Assembly (NCBI RefSeq): GCF_001677335.1
Contig: NZ_LZYB01000008.1
Location: 62,001-126,000 of the forward strand
Direction: 5' to 3'
Origin: Erythrobacter dokdonensis DSW-74
Lineage (GTDB): Bacteria; Pseudomonadota; Alphaproteobacteria; Sphingomonadales; Sphingomonadaceae
Length of the DNA stretch: 64,000 bases
The notes below the pieces were generated by a model. It worked only from the letters and a program-made list of their open reading frames with translations, did not search any database and was not told where the DNA came from. This document shows, one piece after another, positions 8,115-19,100 of the stretch (positions are counted from its first letter, which is position 1; each line of letters starts with the position of its first letter). The translations under genes and the position numbers were made by a program.

Positions 8115-9896
8115 ATGGTGTTCAAGGGCACCCTTGCGCTCGGGCTGGCGCTGTTCGGCGCGTGCAGGCCGGATGTCGCGGTTGCCCAGCAGATCCGCAT
8201 AGCGCCGCCGACCCGTAGCGACCTGGTGCCGCCCGATTTGCGCCGTGACGAGCGGCAGATGACCCTGATGGTTGACGGCGATCTCGAGCGTGCGCCTTGC
8301 GCGCTCGACCGGCCCGACTTTGCCGATATCCGCTTTACGGTCAACGGCGCCCAGTTCAACGGACTCGAGCGGGTGCCGGGCCTGTCCCTTGAGGATGCCT
8401 GGCGCTCCTATCAGGGGCGCGAACTTCCGGTTTCGGCTCTGTGCGACATTCGCGCCGAGGCCAATGCGATCCTGCGCCGCAAAGGCTATCTTGCCACGGT
8501 CGAGATCCCCGAGCAGAGCCTGTCCGATGGCATTCCCGATTTCGTGGTGGTGTTTGGCCGGCTGACTTCGGTGCGTGTGCGCGGCGATGCGGGACCATCC
8601 GAGAAGCTGGTGGCCGGCTATCTCGAAAAGCTCACCCAGCAGGACGTGTTCAACACCAACACCGCCGAGCGCTACCTGCTGCTGGCCGACGATCTGCCGG
8701 GGCTCGACGTGCGCCTGTCGCTTCGGCCCGCCGCGGGCGGCGCGCCCGGAGATCTGGTGGGCGAGATTGCCGTCCTGCGTCAGCGCGGGATACTCGATCT
8801 CAACATCCAGAACTTCGGGTCCGATGCGATCGGGCGCTTTGGCGGCGTTCTGCGCGGCGAACTCTATGACCTGACCGGCCTGGGCGACCGTACGACGGTT
8901 TCGGTGTTCTCGACGCTCGAGTTCTCCGAGCAGCAGACAGTGCAGATCGGCCATGATTTCCGTGTCGGCAGCGAAGGGCTCCGGTTTGGCGGACAGTTGA
9001 CGTGGAGCACCACCGATCCCTCGCTCGGCATTCCCGGGTTCAATGTCGAATCCGAAACCGTCTTCGCCAGCGTCTTTGCAAGCTACCCGCTGATGCGCAC
9101 CCGGGCGCACACCCTGTTTGCCGATGTCGGCTTCGACATTGTCGATCAGGAGGTGATGGTCAATGATATAGCCCTTACCGAGGACAAGGTGCGGATGCTC
9201 TATGCCCGGCTCGACGGGACATGGACGGATCGGGACTCGATCCAGCGTCTGGGCGGTTACACGCCATTCGAGCCGAAGTTGCGGTTGCGCTACGGAATCG
9301 AGGCAAGGCAGGGCCTGGATGTCTTCTCGGCCAGCCCCGATTGCCGCCCGAACCTGCTGTCCTGCATTGTCGGGGGCATCGCGCCTCCGAGCCGGATCGA
9401 GGCCGATCCGATCCCGCTTCTGGCGCGCGTCAACGCAGGACTTGAATACCGTCCCGATCCGCTTTTCACCTTCGCGCTTGACACTGTAGGCCAGATCAGC
9501 GGCGATCCCCTGCCGGCTTTCGAAGAAGTGGCGGGGGGCAGCTTCACCATCGGGCGCGGCTATGATCCGGGCGCGGTGCTGGGCGACAGCGGGATCATGG
9601 CCAGTTTCGAGATGCGCTATGGCTCGCTGGTTCCCAAGGGGGCCGATGCCTTTGCCCTTCAGCCCTATGTGTTCACCGATGTTGCCCGAGTCTGGAACGA
9701 GGATCCCAGCCGGCGGCCGACCAATCCCGATGGCCTGTGGTCGGCGGGCGGGGGCTTGCGGGTGGCCTGGGGTCGAGGGATGCAGACCGACATGCTTGTC
9801 GCCGTTCCGCTCGAACGGCCCGATCTGGCGACCCGTCGGGGCGATGTGCGCTTCATGATCTCGCTGACCGCCCGACTCCTGCCGTGGAGATATTGA
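8115..9896 (+). CDS. ShlB/FhaC/HecB family two-partner secretion transporter (TpsB)
   Basis: A 593-residue outer-membrane protein of the Omp85/TpsB superfamily, which exports one large partner protein. After a signal peptide ending around AVAQQ, residues about 60-210 hold POTRA-type segments (for example RFTVNGAQFNGLERV and FVVVFGRLTSVRVRGD). The rest alternates like a 16-strand barrel: FSTLEFSEQQTVQIGHDFRV, then FTIGRGYDPGAVLGDSG near the conserved barrel motif, and a C-terminal aromatic residue. The ATG at 8115 gives a normal signal peptide and family length but has no clear ribosome site. A TTG at 8028 with a GGGGGG site would add 29 residues in front of it. The partner gene starts one base after this stop, so the pair is a classical tpsB-tpsA unit. 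Confidence 0.9.
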   Translation: MVFKGTLALGLALFGACRPDVAVAQQIRIAPPTRSDLVPPDLRRDERQMTLMVDGDLERAPCALDRPDFADIRFTVNGAQFNGLERVPGLSLEDAWRSYQGRELPVSALCDIRAEANAILRRKGYLATVEIPEQSLSDGIPDFVVVFGRLTSVRVRGDAGPSEKLVAGYLEKLTQQDVFNTNTAERYLLLADDLPGLDVRLSLRPAAGGAPGDLVGEIAVLRQRGILDLNIQNFGSDAIGRFGGVLRGELYDLTGLGDRTTVSVFSTLEFSEQQTVQIGHDFRVGSEGLRFGGQLTWSTTDPSLGIPGFNVESETVFASVFASYPLMRTRAHTLFADVGFDIVDQEVMVNDIALTEDKVRMLYARLDGTWTDRDSIQRLGGYTPFEPKLRLRYGIEARQGLDVFSASPDCRPNLLSCIVGGIAPPSRIEADPIPLLARVNAGLEYRPDPLFTFALDTVGQISGDPLPAFEEVAGGSFTIGRGYDPGAVLGDSGIMASFEMRYGSLVPKGADAFALQPYVFTDVARVWNEDPSRRPTNPDGLWSAGGGLRVAWGRGMQTDMLVAVPLERPDLATRRGDVRFMISLTARLLPWRY

Positions 9897-9897
9897 A

Positions 9898-12800
9898 ATG
9901 ACCAGCCCCAAGACCAACCGTTCGCGTCTCCTGCTCGGCTGCGGCAGCGCGGCCATGGCTCTGGCGCTGACCCTGGCCCCCCAGAGCGCCGCAGCGCAGG
10001 CGATCAATGCAACGGGCACGGTGGTCGATGGAGCTGCGAGCATCGACGACAATTTCCCCGGCCAGACCAACGTCTCCGTGTTTTCCAGCACCGCGGTGAT
10101 CGACTGGACTCCGGCTGAAGACAATAGCGGGAACGCGCTCGATTTCCTCCCGGCCGGCACGACGGCAAGCTTCATCGCCGGTGACAGCAACCCCGATTTC
10201 GCGGTTCTCAACCGCATCCTGCCCTCGACCAACGGTAATGTGGTGGTGATCGACGGCACCGTGCTTTCGCGCGTGTTCGATCAGGCAGGCAATCTCGTGC
10301 CCGGCGGGTTCGTGGCGTTCTATTCTCCGACCGGCATCCTTGTCGGCAGCACGGCGACCTTCGATGTCGGCAGCCTGCTACTGACCACGCTCGATCCGAC
10401 GGCCGACAGTTTTCCCGCCTTTGCTGCTGGTACTGGTCCGCTCGAACTGGTCGGCGCTCAGGGCTCGACGGCGCGTATCCAGATCAACCAGGGTGCGCAG
10501 ATCACTGCCTCGGCGGAAAACTCTTTCTTCGCGGTGGTCGCGGCCGATGTCCAGATGGCGGGCACGGCGCTCGTCAACGGCAGCCACGCCTATGTCGCGG
10601 GCGAAGTGGTCAACCTGACCTTCTCGAACGGGCTGTTCGATATCGAGATCCCGGTCGGCACCGCAGCCGGGGGGACGGTGCTCGATCTCGGCGGCACGAT
10701 CGGCGGGCCGTCGAGCACCGGCGCGGGCGACAATCACATGATCTACGGGGTCGCCGCCGCCGGGGCCGATCCGATCAGCCTGCTGCTGCGCGGCAATCTC
10801 GGGTTCGAGCCCGCGCAACAGGCCGGGATCGTCAACGGCGAGATCATCATTTCGGCCAATTACAACGTGTTCGGCCGGACCGTGAACGGCGGGTCGATTT
10901 CGGACGGCATCGGCGCCGTCTTCTCCGAGAATTCCGCGACCAGCGATATCCGCGCCGATATCCTGATCGACGACATTGTTTCCACCAGCAGCCTGCTGGC
11001 CATCGGCACCCATGCGACGCGGATGCGCGCATTCGACGTCAGCAGCTCGGTGGACGGCAACCTGCTGCTGGTCGGTCGCGAGATCGCCGAGCTCGATGTC
11101 ACCGCGGGGCTGGACATCACCGGCGACCTGCTGGTGTCGGCCGATGCCTACGGGTTGGTCAGCGGCGACCTTTCCGATCCGGCGGATGCCGATGCGGCTG
11201 CCGGGACGGCGCTGGTGTCCGCGCGCCTCGGCGGCGTGCTGAACATCGGCGGCGAGGCGCGGATCAGCGCCGATGCCTTTGCCGGGGCCGATCTCCAGAC
11301 CCTGACCGCCGGAACCGCGCTGGGGGGCACCGCCCGCTTTGTGTCCGACGGCGGCACCATTTCGGTCAACGGCCCGACCACCATCAGCGCGCGCGCGCTC
11401 GGGGCCGATTTCAGCGGTGTGTCCACCGACGCCGATGTGCGCGCGGGGCTGGCTGAATTGCTGGTTTCCGAACAGGGCGACGTGACGCTGAACGGCCAAC
11501 TGCTGGTGACCGCAGAGGCGTTCGGCCGCACGCTCGGGCCGACGATTGCCGGAAATGCCTTCGGCGGCACGGCCCGCGTGCGCAATGTCGGAAGCACGCT
11601 GTCGGTCAACGCCGATGTGCTGATCAATGCCTCGGCCGCCGGGGCCGAGGCCTTTGCCACCGGCGACGGCGCACTGGCTGATGCGGGCGTCGCGGTGCTG
11701 GAGGTCGAGGAAGGCGGACAGACCACAGTTGCGGGCCTGCTGTCGCTGTCGGCCAATGCTCTGGGCGGCAACAATCTTTCCGGCCGGGGCGGGAATGCGC
11801 TGGGCGGCGTGGCGCTGGCATCGACCCGCAGCGGCGGCGCTCTGGTTGTCGAGGGCGATTTCTTTGCCAATGCCGAAGCCTTCGGCGGCAACGGCATTTC
11901 CGGCGGCGATGCCTTTGGCGGCGTGGCGGGCGCGGTCGCCTTCACCGGGTCGATCGATCTGCGCGCCGATGCCCAGGCGGTTGCCACCGGGGAGGGCGGT
12001 ACGGCCGAATTCGGGTTTGGCGGCGATGGCGGCAATGGGACGGGCGGAACCGCGCTGCTGCGGGCCGACGGTTCCTTGAACGAGACCGCAACGCTGGCGG
12101 TTGCCGGGAATGCGTTTGTCAATGCGAGCGGCACGGGCGGCGACGGTGGTCTCACCGACGGCACGAACCGCGGCGGGACCGGCGGGATCGGTCAGGGTGG
12201 GAGCGCCGCCATCGCCAATCAGGCCGATGATCGGTTCAACGGCGGGGCCTATCTGCTCGCGGGCGGCGACAACGGCACCTTGTCGATCGCCGGTTTCGTG
12301 CAGGCCGATGCCAGCGGCTTCGGCGGCTCCGGCGGCAATTTCAACATCGACATAACCGACCATGACGCAAACGACGCGGGCGACGGCGGCGACGGGATCG
12401 GCGGTTGGGTGCAGCTTGGTACGGATCTGCTCGGCGGCGATGGGTCGCTCGGGCTGGGCAGTGCGACCTTCGGCAATCTGATTGCAACGGCGGTCGGGGA
12501 TGGCGGATCGGGCGGCTTCGATCAGTCCGATGTCGGCACGGGGCCGGGTAACGGCATTGCCGGCAACGGGGTCGGCGGCAGCGCCCTGCTGACGGCGGGC
12601 GCGGGCAGTGTCACCGCCGATGCGGCAGACCTGATCGCGGATGGTGCGGGCGGGGATTCCACCAATGGCGGCACCGGCACCGGCGGGCGCGCGGGCATTC
12701 TGGGCGAGGCGGGGGGAAGCATCACGCTCGGGCAGCTTTTCGCCATTGCGCAAGGCGCGGGCGGTTTCGCCGCTAGCGGCGTTGGCGGAACCGGACAGGG

Positions 12801-15800
12801 GGGCGAGGCCTTCATCCAGTTGCAGGGCATCGACGTGACCATCAATGGCGATGCGTTTGTCGATGCGAGCGGCTTTGGCGGCTTCAGTGAGGGCGGAGAC
12901 GGCGGGGACGGCACCGGCGGCACCGCCTTTGTCGGTCTGACCGCCAATACTCCCGGCAGCGGGACGATCACCGGAAATGCCTCGATCGAGGCCAATGGCT
13001 TCGGCGGGGGTTCGGGTGAGGGCGCTACCGGCGGCACCGGACGCGGCGGGCTGGCCTATGCCCAGGCGCTCGCGGGAAGCACTGTACGCTTCGGTACGGC
13101 CCAGATCACCGCGACCGGGGTCGGCGGCCAGAACGAGGGGTTCAACCCGCCTGCAACGGGCGGAGACGGGTTCGGCGGGATAGCCGAACTGCGCAGCCTT
13201 GGTTCGGGCAGCCAATTGATTATCGAGCGTAATTTCACGTCCGACTTCTTCAGCCAGCAGACCAATCGCGGGGCGATTGTCGCAGCGCTCGGTATCGGGG
13301 AGCGGACCACGGGTGGCAGCGGCATCGGTGGTTCGGGAACCGGGGGCAGCATCGCGCTGCGCGCCAATCTGGGCGGCAGCATCGCCTTGCCGGCCGATCC
13401 GCTCAACGATCCGGGCAGCATCGGTTTCATCAGCCTGCTGGCGCGCGGCTTCGGTGGGGCGTCGACAGTCGATGGCGGCACAGGCGGCACCGGCACCGGC
13501 GGCAATGCGATCTTCGAGATCGATGGCGGATCACTGAGCATGGGCCGGACCAATTTCTCGGTCTTCGGGGTGGGCGGCAACGGGTTCAATGCGCAGGCCA
13601 ACATCACGGGGGGCGACGGCTTCGGCGGCACGCGCCTGATCCGGATCGTCAATGGCGGGACGCTGACGGCTGAACTGTTTGCCGGCGGCAGCGGCGCTAC
13701 CGGTGGCAATGGCACGGGCACCGGCAACGGCGGCGATGCGACCGGCGGCAGCAACCGGGTCGAGCTCAATAACGGAACCCTCAATGCCGTCGGGCGGATG
13801 TTCGTGGTCGATCAGGCCTTTGGCGGCAGCGGCAATGCCGGCGGCAATGCCGTGGCCGGGACAGTCCAGTTCGACGCGTTCAATTCCACCATCAATTTCG
13901 CGCCCGATGGCCAGGGCAATTTCGGGCTGGTCCTTGGCGGCCAGACCGTTGGCGGCAATGGCGTGGTATCGGGCGGCAACGCAACTGGCGAAGCTGTGAC
14001 CCTCGAGCTTGAGGAAACCACGGTTACGGGCGGCAATTTCCAGATCACCCCGCTGACCATAGGCGGCAATGCCAGCGGGCCGGGCGGGATCGGCGGCAAC
14101 GCGACCGCGATCAGTGCGACTTTCGTCGCGGCCGGATCGAATATCGGTCTGATCGGAAGCAACATCATTTCGGCCGATGCCCGGGGCGGCAATGGCGGGC
14201 CGCAAGGGACCGACGGCGTCGGTGGCAATGCCGAGAGCGGCGCGGTCACGGTGAACTTCACCAATTCGCAGGTCACGGTTGCACAGGCTGGTTCGGACCT
14301 CGGCGTGCTGCTGCTAAGCTCGCAAGCTACCGGCGGGTTTGGCGACCAGACCGGCAGCGCATTGAGCGACATTGCGCAGTTGCAACTGTCCAGCGGCAAT
14401 CTGGCAGCCGATGAAATCAGGGTTGAGGCTCAGGCCTTTGCCGCGGCTGACGCATCAGGCCAGATCGGCGGGGCTGCCGATGGCGGGGTGGCCGATATTT
14501 CCATGCAAGGCGGTGCAGTGCTCGATGCTGGCCTGATCGCGCTCGCCAGCAATGCCCTGACATCGACCGGAGGCTTCTCCCAGGCCGGGCAGGCCGTGGT
14601 TCAGGCGTTGAACGGCGGAGGCCAGCTTGCCGCTGAAAATCTCACCCTGTTTGCCGATGCGGAAGGGTCCGATACGAGCAATATTGCCGGCCGGTTCGAG
14701 CTCAACGTCCTTGCAGGCAATCTCAGCCTCACAAATCTCACCGCCTCGGCTCTGGGCGATACGCTTGCCACCAGCGCAGTCGCTTCCCAGCTTGTCGCGG
14801 ATGGCGGCAGTATTGCTGTGACCGGCAATCTCGATGCCATCGCGCTGGGCGATATCGAGGTTCGTACCGGACAGGGCGGTTTGATCGGCGCTCTGCCGGG
14901 GGCCTCTACCGACACCGCGATCTCTCTGACGTCGCAAGGACTGATCACGATCCTCGGCGACAATGAAGCCGCAGTCGGCCTCGGCGGGCAGACGATTTCG
15001 CTGACCTCGTTTGACCTCGATATCCTTGCCGGTTCGCGGATCGGTGCGGAAGTCATTTCGGTCACCTCGCTCGAAACTGCAGCCACGGCAATTTTGGGAG
15101 GGACCGCATCGGGTGACGGGTTCACTTTGACTGCCGACGAGCTGGCGCGGCTCGATGGTTTCGCACTGGATTTCTTCCTGCCCGAAGTTGACGCCCCGAA
15201 CGATCCGAACCTGCCCGATCTGCTGATCCGTGATCTCGTGTTCAATGGTTCCCGCATCGGGTCTGTCCAGATTTTGACGGGCGCCGACGTAAGCGGGATT
15301 GTCCGTGTGGAAGGCACGGCCCGTTTCGAAAATGCCAATGTGGAAACTTCACTGAGCATTCGCGCGGCCGAGCGTATCGAGGTGGTGACGCCAGGCGGCA
15401 TCCGCATAACCGACGCCAACGGCGCTCCGAGCGGCTTGCTGGCGCTTAATGCCGGAACCATCTGGGCCGCCGATTCCGATACCATCGCACAGCTCCAGGC
15501 CGATCCGACGTTTGCCGGGCGCGATGACGTGCTGGCTGTTGCCGCGCAAGGCAGCGACGATCCGCTCGGCTATCTTCGTGCCCGCCTGATTTCGCTTGGC
15601 GCAGGGGGACAGCTGCTGATCCGCAACACTGGCACCACGACCGAACAGGGCGGTGTTTTGGTGGGTGCGGGCGGCCTGTCGATATTTGCCGATCCCCAGT
15701 ACAATCAGGGCACACCGCTTGATGTCTTCGCCTATGGCCGTCGCCAGCGCGACGACGGGACCTTCGTGACCGGGGAGGAATTCTTCAACGAGGTGAACTT

Positions 15801-16137
15801 CAACCGCGCCGTGCCGAACGCGACGACCTATCTTGATGCGGCGGCCTTCAACGATTGCATCATCAATACCGGCGTATGTCCGACTCCGCCGCCACCAACG
15901 CCTCCGCCTTCGCGCGACACGGAGCTGCCGCCGCTCAACAATCCGACGGTGATTGTTGATCCGGTCAATGCCGGCGATCCCGTCGGCCCCTCGCCGGTCG
16001 AGCAGGACGAGAAGTTCGGCATGGATTTCCCCGAACGGCCCGAAGCGCCGTTGATCTCGGAGGAGCCGTTGCTGGATGATCCGGTGGCCAGCGGTAGCGA
16101 TGCCTCGGTCTATGCGCCGCCAGAGGAGGAGAAGTAG
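9898..16137 (+). CDS. Giant Gly-rich filamentous-haemagglutinin-like secreted protein (TpsA partner)
   Basis: A 2,079-residue exported protein. A long signal peptide ends near SAAAQA (about 36). Residues about 37-170 resemble the TPS secretion domain: FAVLNRIL, NGNVVVIDGTV and FVAFYSPTGILVGSTA match the carboxy half of filamentous haemagglutinin N-terminal domains. Residues about 460-1,450 carry many imperfect Gly-rich units (GGxGxGGxA alternating with short hydrophobic strands), expected to form a long beta-helix. A more ordinary beta-helix follows. The tail is Pro-rich, then acidic (PPPPTPPPSR to EEEK), and lacks cysteines apart from one pair near 1,980. Its function could be adhesion, matrix or a scaffold; no toxin domain is visible. 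Transcribed with the transporter one base upstream and the CHAT gene one base downstream. Confidence 0.85.
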   Translation: MTSPKTNRSRLLLGCGSAAMALALTLAPQSAAAQAINATGTVVDGAASIDDNFPGQTNVSVFSSTAVIDWTPAEDNSGNALDFLPAGTTASFIAGDSNPDFAVLNRILPSTNGNVVVIDGTVLSRVFDQAGNLVPGGFVAFYSPTGILVGSTATFDVGSLLLTTLDPTADSFPAFAAGTGPLELVGAQGSTARIQINQGAQITASAENSFFAVVAADVQMAGTALVNGSHAYVAGEVVNLTFSNGLFDIEIPVGTAAGGTVLDLGGTIGGPSSTGAGDNHMIYGVAAAGADPISLLLRGNLGFEPAQQAGIVNGEIIISANYNVFGRTVNGGSISDGIGAVFSENSATSDIRADILIDDIVSTSSLLAIGTHATRMRAFDVSSSVDGNLLLVGREIAELDVTAGLDITGDLLVSADAYGLVSGDLSDPADADAAAGTALVSARLGGVLNIGGEARISADAFAGADLQTLTAGTALGGTARFVSDGGTISVNGPTTISARALGADFSGVSTDADVRAGLAELLVSEQGDVTLNGQLLVTAEAFGRTLGPTIAGNAFGGTARVRNVGSTLSVNADVLINASAAGAEAFATGDGALADAGVAVLEVEEGGQTTVAGLLSLSANALGGNNLSGRGGNALGGVALASTRSGGALVVEGDFFANAEAFGGNGISGGDAFGGVAGAVAFTGSIDLRADAQAVATGEGGTAEFGFGGDGGNGTGGTALLRADGSLNETATLAVAGNAFVNASGTGGDGGLTDGTNRGGTGGIGQGGSAAIANQADDRFNGGAYLLAGGDNGTLSIAGFVQADASGFGGSGGNFNIDITDHDANDAGDGGDGIGGWVQLGTDLLGGDGSLGLGSATFGNLIATAVGDGGSGGFDQSDVGTGPGNGIAGNGVGGSALLTAGAGSVTADAADLIADGAGGDSTNGGTGTGGRAGILGEAGGSITLGQLFAIAQGAGGFAASGVGGTGQGGEAFIQLQGIDVTINGDAFVDASGFGGFSEGGDGGDGTGGTAFVGLTANTPGSGTITGNASIEANGFGGGSGEGATGGTGRGGLAYAQALAGSTVRFGTAQITATGVGGQNEGFNPPATGGDGFGGIAELRSLGSGSQLIIERNFTSDFFSQQTNRGAIVAALGIGERTTGGSGIGGSGTGGSIALRANLGGSIALPADPLNDPGSIGFISLLARGFGGASTVDGGTGGTGTGGNAIFEIDGGSLSMGRTNFSVFGVGGNGFNAQANITGGDGFGGTRLIRIVNGGTLTAELFAGGSGATGGNGTGTGNGGDATGGSNRVELNNGTLNAVGRMFVVDQAFGGSGNAGGNAVAGTVQFDAFNSTINFAPDGQGNFGLVLGGQTVGGNGVVSGGNATGEAVTLELEETTVTGGNFQITPLTIGGNASGPGGIGGNATAISATFVAAGSNIGLIGSNIISADARGGNGGPQGTDGVGGNAESGAVTVNFTNSQVTVAQAGSDLGVLLLSSQATGGFGDQTGSALSDIAQLQLSSGNLAADEIRVEAQAFAAADASGQIGGAADGGVADISMQGGAVLDAGLIALASNALTSTGGFSQAGQAVVQALNGGGQLAAENLTLFADAEGSDTSNIAGRFELNVLAGNLSLTNLTASALGDTLATSAVASQLVADGGSIAVTGNLDAIALGDIEVRTGQGGLIGALPGASTDTAISLTSQGLITILGDNEAAVGLGGQTISLTSFDLDILAGSRIGAEVISVTSLETAATAILGGTASGDGFTLTADELARLDGFALDFFLPEVDAPNDPNLPDLLIRDLVFNGSRIGSVQILTGADVSGIVRVEGTARFENANVETSLSIRAAERIEVVTPGGIRITDANGAPSGLLALNAGTIWAADSDTIAQLQADPTFAGRDDVLAVAAQGSDDPLGYLRARLISLGAGGQLLIRNTGTTTEQGGVLVGAGGLSIFADPQYNQGTPLDVFAYGRRQRDDGTFVTGEEFFNEVNFNRAVPNATTYLDAAAFNDCIINTGVCPTPPPPTPPPSRDTELPPLNNPTVIVDPVNAGDPVGPSPVEQDEKFGMDFPERPEAPLISEEPLLDDPVASGSDASVYAPPEEEK
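11280..14250 (+). repeat. Imperfect Gly-rich coding repeats in the TpsA-like gene
   Basis: The translated stretch repeats a pattern of GGxGxGGxA, a short strand, then A-x-G-F/V-GG, with a quasi-period of roughly 40-70 residues. The copies have diverged at DNA level (GGCGGCAATG/GGCGGCACC cores), which fits repeat expansion of a beta-helical fibre rather than recent tandem duplication. Confidence 0.7.
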
Positions 16138-16138
16138 T

Positions 16139-19100
16139 ATGGCTCTTCGCTTCTTCGCCGCCGTTGGGGGTGCTGTGGGCGCGCTCGTTTTCGGACTGCT
16201 ACCAGCAGCTCCGGGAGCGGCGCAGGCGGTCGCAGTCGGGGAGCGGACCAGCCTGAGCCTGCGCGATACCTTCCCGATCGGTTCGAACGGATTGTGCGAG
16301 GCCCAGATCCTTGCGCCCGAACCGGGCGCAGCTCTCTTCGACCGGCGCTATTCGGTGATATGCCGCGATGCTGCCGCGCCGGTCGGGACACTTTGGGTGG
16401 TCCGCGGTCCGGCTCAGGAGATGTCCGCGGCCCGTTTCGCCGGAGAAGGAACGCGTTGCGAGGCCGCCGACCGCGGCGCCAGTGGCGCAACGGACTTGCC
16501 CGGCACCGAGCGGTTGGTGTGTGCCGCCAGTGGCAGCATGATCCGGACCGATCTGCTGCTCGCCCGCGAGGGACAGCGCACTTATGCCGCAAGCGGGCTT
16601 TCGGCCTATGCCACAGCGCTGGAACTGGGCCTTGCATCGCTGATGCAGGACAAGATCGTGGAAGGCACGGTGGAAATTCCGCTCACCAGCGCCACCGACG
16701 ATATCGCCTTCGCCCGTCAGCAGGCCGAGGCAATCGCGGCCGATCAGGCTCTGATTGAGGCCTATCGCCGCAGCAACGCCGGTAATTTCGCTGAAGCGGC
16801 GGAGTTTTTCGAAGTGTCCTCGGCGGCACTTGCCGGACCCGGCGCGGTCGAGGCGCGGCTTAATCAGGGGCTCCAGCAATCCAATCTGGGCAATTTCGCA
16901 GAGGCGCGGCGCCTGTTCGCCAGCAGCCGCAGCGAGAGCGCCGCGAGCCCGGTGCTCGCCCGGCTGCTGCGCAATTACGAGGCAATGGATGCACTCAACC
17001 AGCGCAAGCCCGAGGCGGCGCTGAGCCTGCTTGAAGCGCCTCTGGTTTCCGATTTCGGCGAACTTGAGAATCTCCGGGCGTTGCGGATCGGCCCGGCACT
17101 GGCGGGCCAGTTGGCAAGCGAGAATGATCGCGTCACAGGGGCCTATTCGCTGAGCCTTACACCGCTCGAGCGGGCACAGTTGCTCGACGGCCAGCATGCC
17201 TATCTGAAGGCCACGTCTCTGCGTCTGCTGGGCCGGACGGCGGAGTCGACCGCCCTCCTAGAACAAGCCGAAGCGACGCTTGCGAGCGTGCGTGACGGAC
17301 GCGTCGTCTCGATCGTCTGGCTGCGCGCACAGGTGCTCGGAGAACTGGCGGAAGTGGCAGAGCGTAGCGGGCGTCCCGGCGATGCGGAAAGCCTTCACCT
17401 GCGCGCGGTGGCTCTGCTCGATGCGACCTATCCGGATTCGCCTGCCTTTGACAGCGCCCGGGCACTGCTGGCCGGTTTCTATTCCCGCACCGGTCGCCGG
17501 GCGGAGGCACTGGGCCTCTATCGTGACATCATCACCGATGCCGAGGGCCGTCCGCTGCCTTCGCTGCGCGGATTGCTGGCGCCCTATTTCATCCTTGTTA
17601 TGGAAGATGGTGCAAGTGGCCCTGATGCGGCAGCAGAGCTGTTCGCCGCCAGCCAGTTGCTCCAGCGTCCCGGCCTTGCCCAGACCCAGGCGGTGCTTGC
17701 CCGCGAGCTTTCGGGCGGTAGCGACGAGGCGGCACAGCTGTTCCGCACCACCACCAACCTTTCTCGCGGGATCGAACAGTTGCGGCTGGCGCTGATCGAA
17801 TTGCGTTCGGCTGAACAATATGGCGTCAATCGCGCCGCTGCGATCGCGGAGCGCGAGCAGCGGCTCGCGCAATTGCAACAACAGCAGGCCGAGGTGTTGC
17901 AGAAGCTGGCAACCTATCCGCGCTACCGTGCGGTTAGCGGTGGCGGGCTGGCGCTTGCCGACCTGCAGGCGATCCTTCGCGAGGGTGAAGCCTATGTTAA
18001 GCTCGTGACCCTCGATCAGGAGGCCTATCTGCTCTATGTCACGGCAGATGATGCTCGGGCTTGGCGTGCTGATGCGACCCCGGCCGAGCTTGAAAAACTG
18101 GTCGGCCAGATCCGCGAGAGCATCGCTGTGGTCGAGGGTGGGCAGGTGCTGACCTATCCCTTCGAAATCGAGCGTGCACGGGAGCTCTATGTTCGTCTGT
18201 TCGCGCCGGTGGCCGATCGCCTGCCGCAGCTCGAGCATATCGTCTTCGAACCCGATGGCCCGCTGCTCAAGCTGCCCATCAACCTCCTGGTCACCGACGA
18301 TGCCAGTGTCGCAGCTTACAAGGCGCGGCTCGCGGGTCGCGACGCCGACGAATATGACTTTCGCGGCACAGCCTGGTTGGGGCGGTCGACGCAGATCAGT
18401 ACATCGGTCGGGGCCGCGGCGTTCCGTGACGTGCGCGCGGCGCGGCCCTCGGACGGCAAGCGCGCCTATCTGGGCCTTGGCGAGAATGAGCCGATCGGGG
18501 CCGGAAGCGGTGTCTCCGGACGCACGCGTTCGGCGCTTGAGGGTGCGGACAATTGTCAGTGGTCGCCCAATATCTGGGCCAATCCGATCAAGGCGGACGA
18601 GTTGCGCGAGGCAGCATCGCGCTTCGGCGCGGCGTCACGCGTGCTGACGCGGGAGGAGTTCACCGACAGCGCCATCCTCGGCCTCGACGATCTCGGCGAA
18701 TATCGCATCCTGCATTTTGCTACCCATGGCCTGGTGACCGCGCCGCAGCCGCAGTGCCCGCCTCGCCCGGCGCTTCTCACCAGCTTTGACAAGAATGAGG
18801 ACTCGGACGGCCTGCTGAGCTTTGCGGAGATCTTCGGCCTGAGGATCGATGCCGATCTGGTGATCCTGTCGGCCTGCGATACTGCCGGCAGCGCGACGGT
18901 GGGGGCCACCCGCGAGGCGGGCGTGACCAGCGGAGGCGAATTCGCGCTCGACGGTCTTGTGCGCGCTTTTGTCGGTGCGGGCGGACGCACGGTGCTGGCC
19001 AGTCACTGGCCGGTACCGGACGATTTCGACGCCACCGGCCGGCTTATTTCTGGCCTGTTCGCCGGTGATGGCCGTCCCACTGCCGGCGCGCTGCGCCAGT

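Noticed and set aside
7791-10259. 822-residue minus-strand frame opposite the secretion transporter
   Set aside because: Antisense to a clear TpsB gene and its partner's start; composition is low-information.
10378-13215. 945-residue minus-strand frame opposite the Gly-rich gene
   Set aside because: Produced by the repeated GGC codons read on the other strand; no family.
11280-14250. Possible CRISPR array or tandem DNA repeat
   Set aside because: The repeats are imperfect, in frame and encode Gly-rich units; there are no fixed-length repeats with unique spacers.
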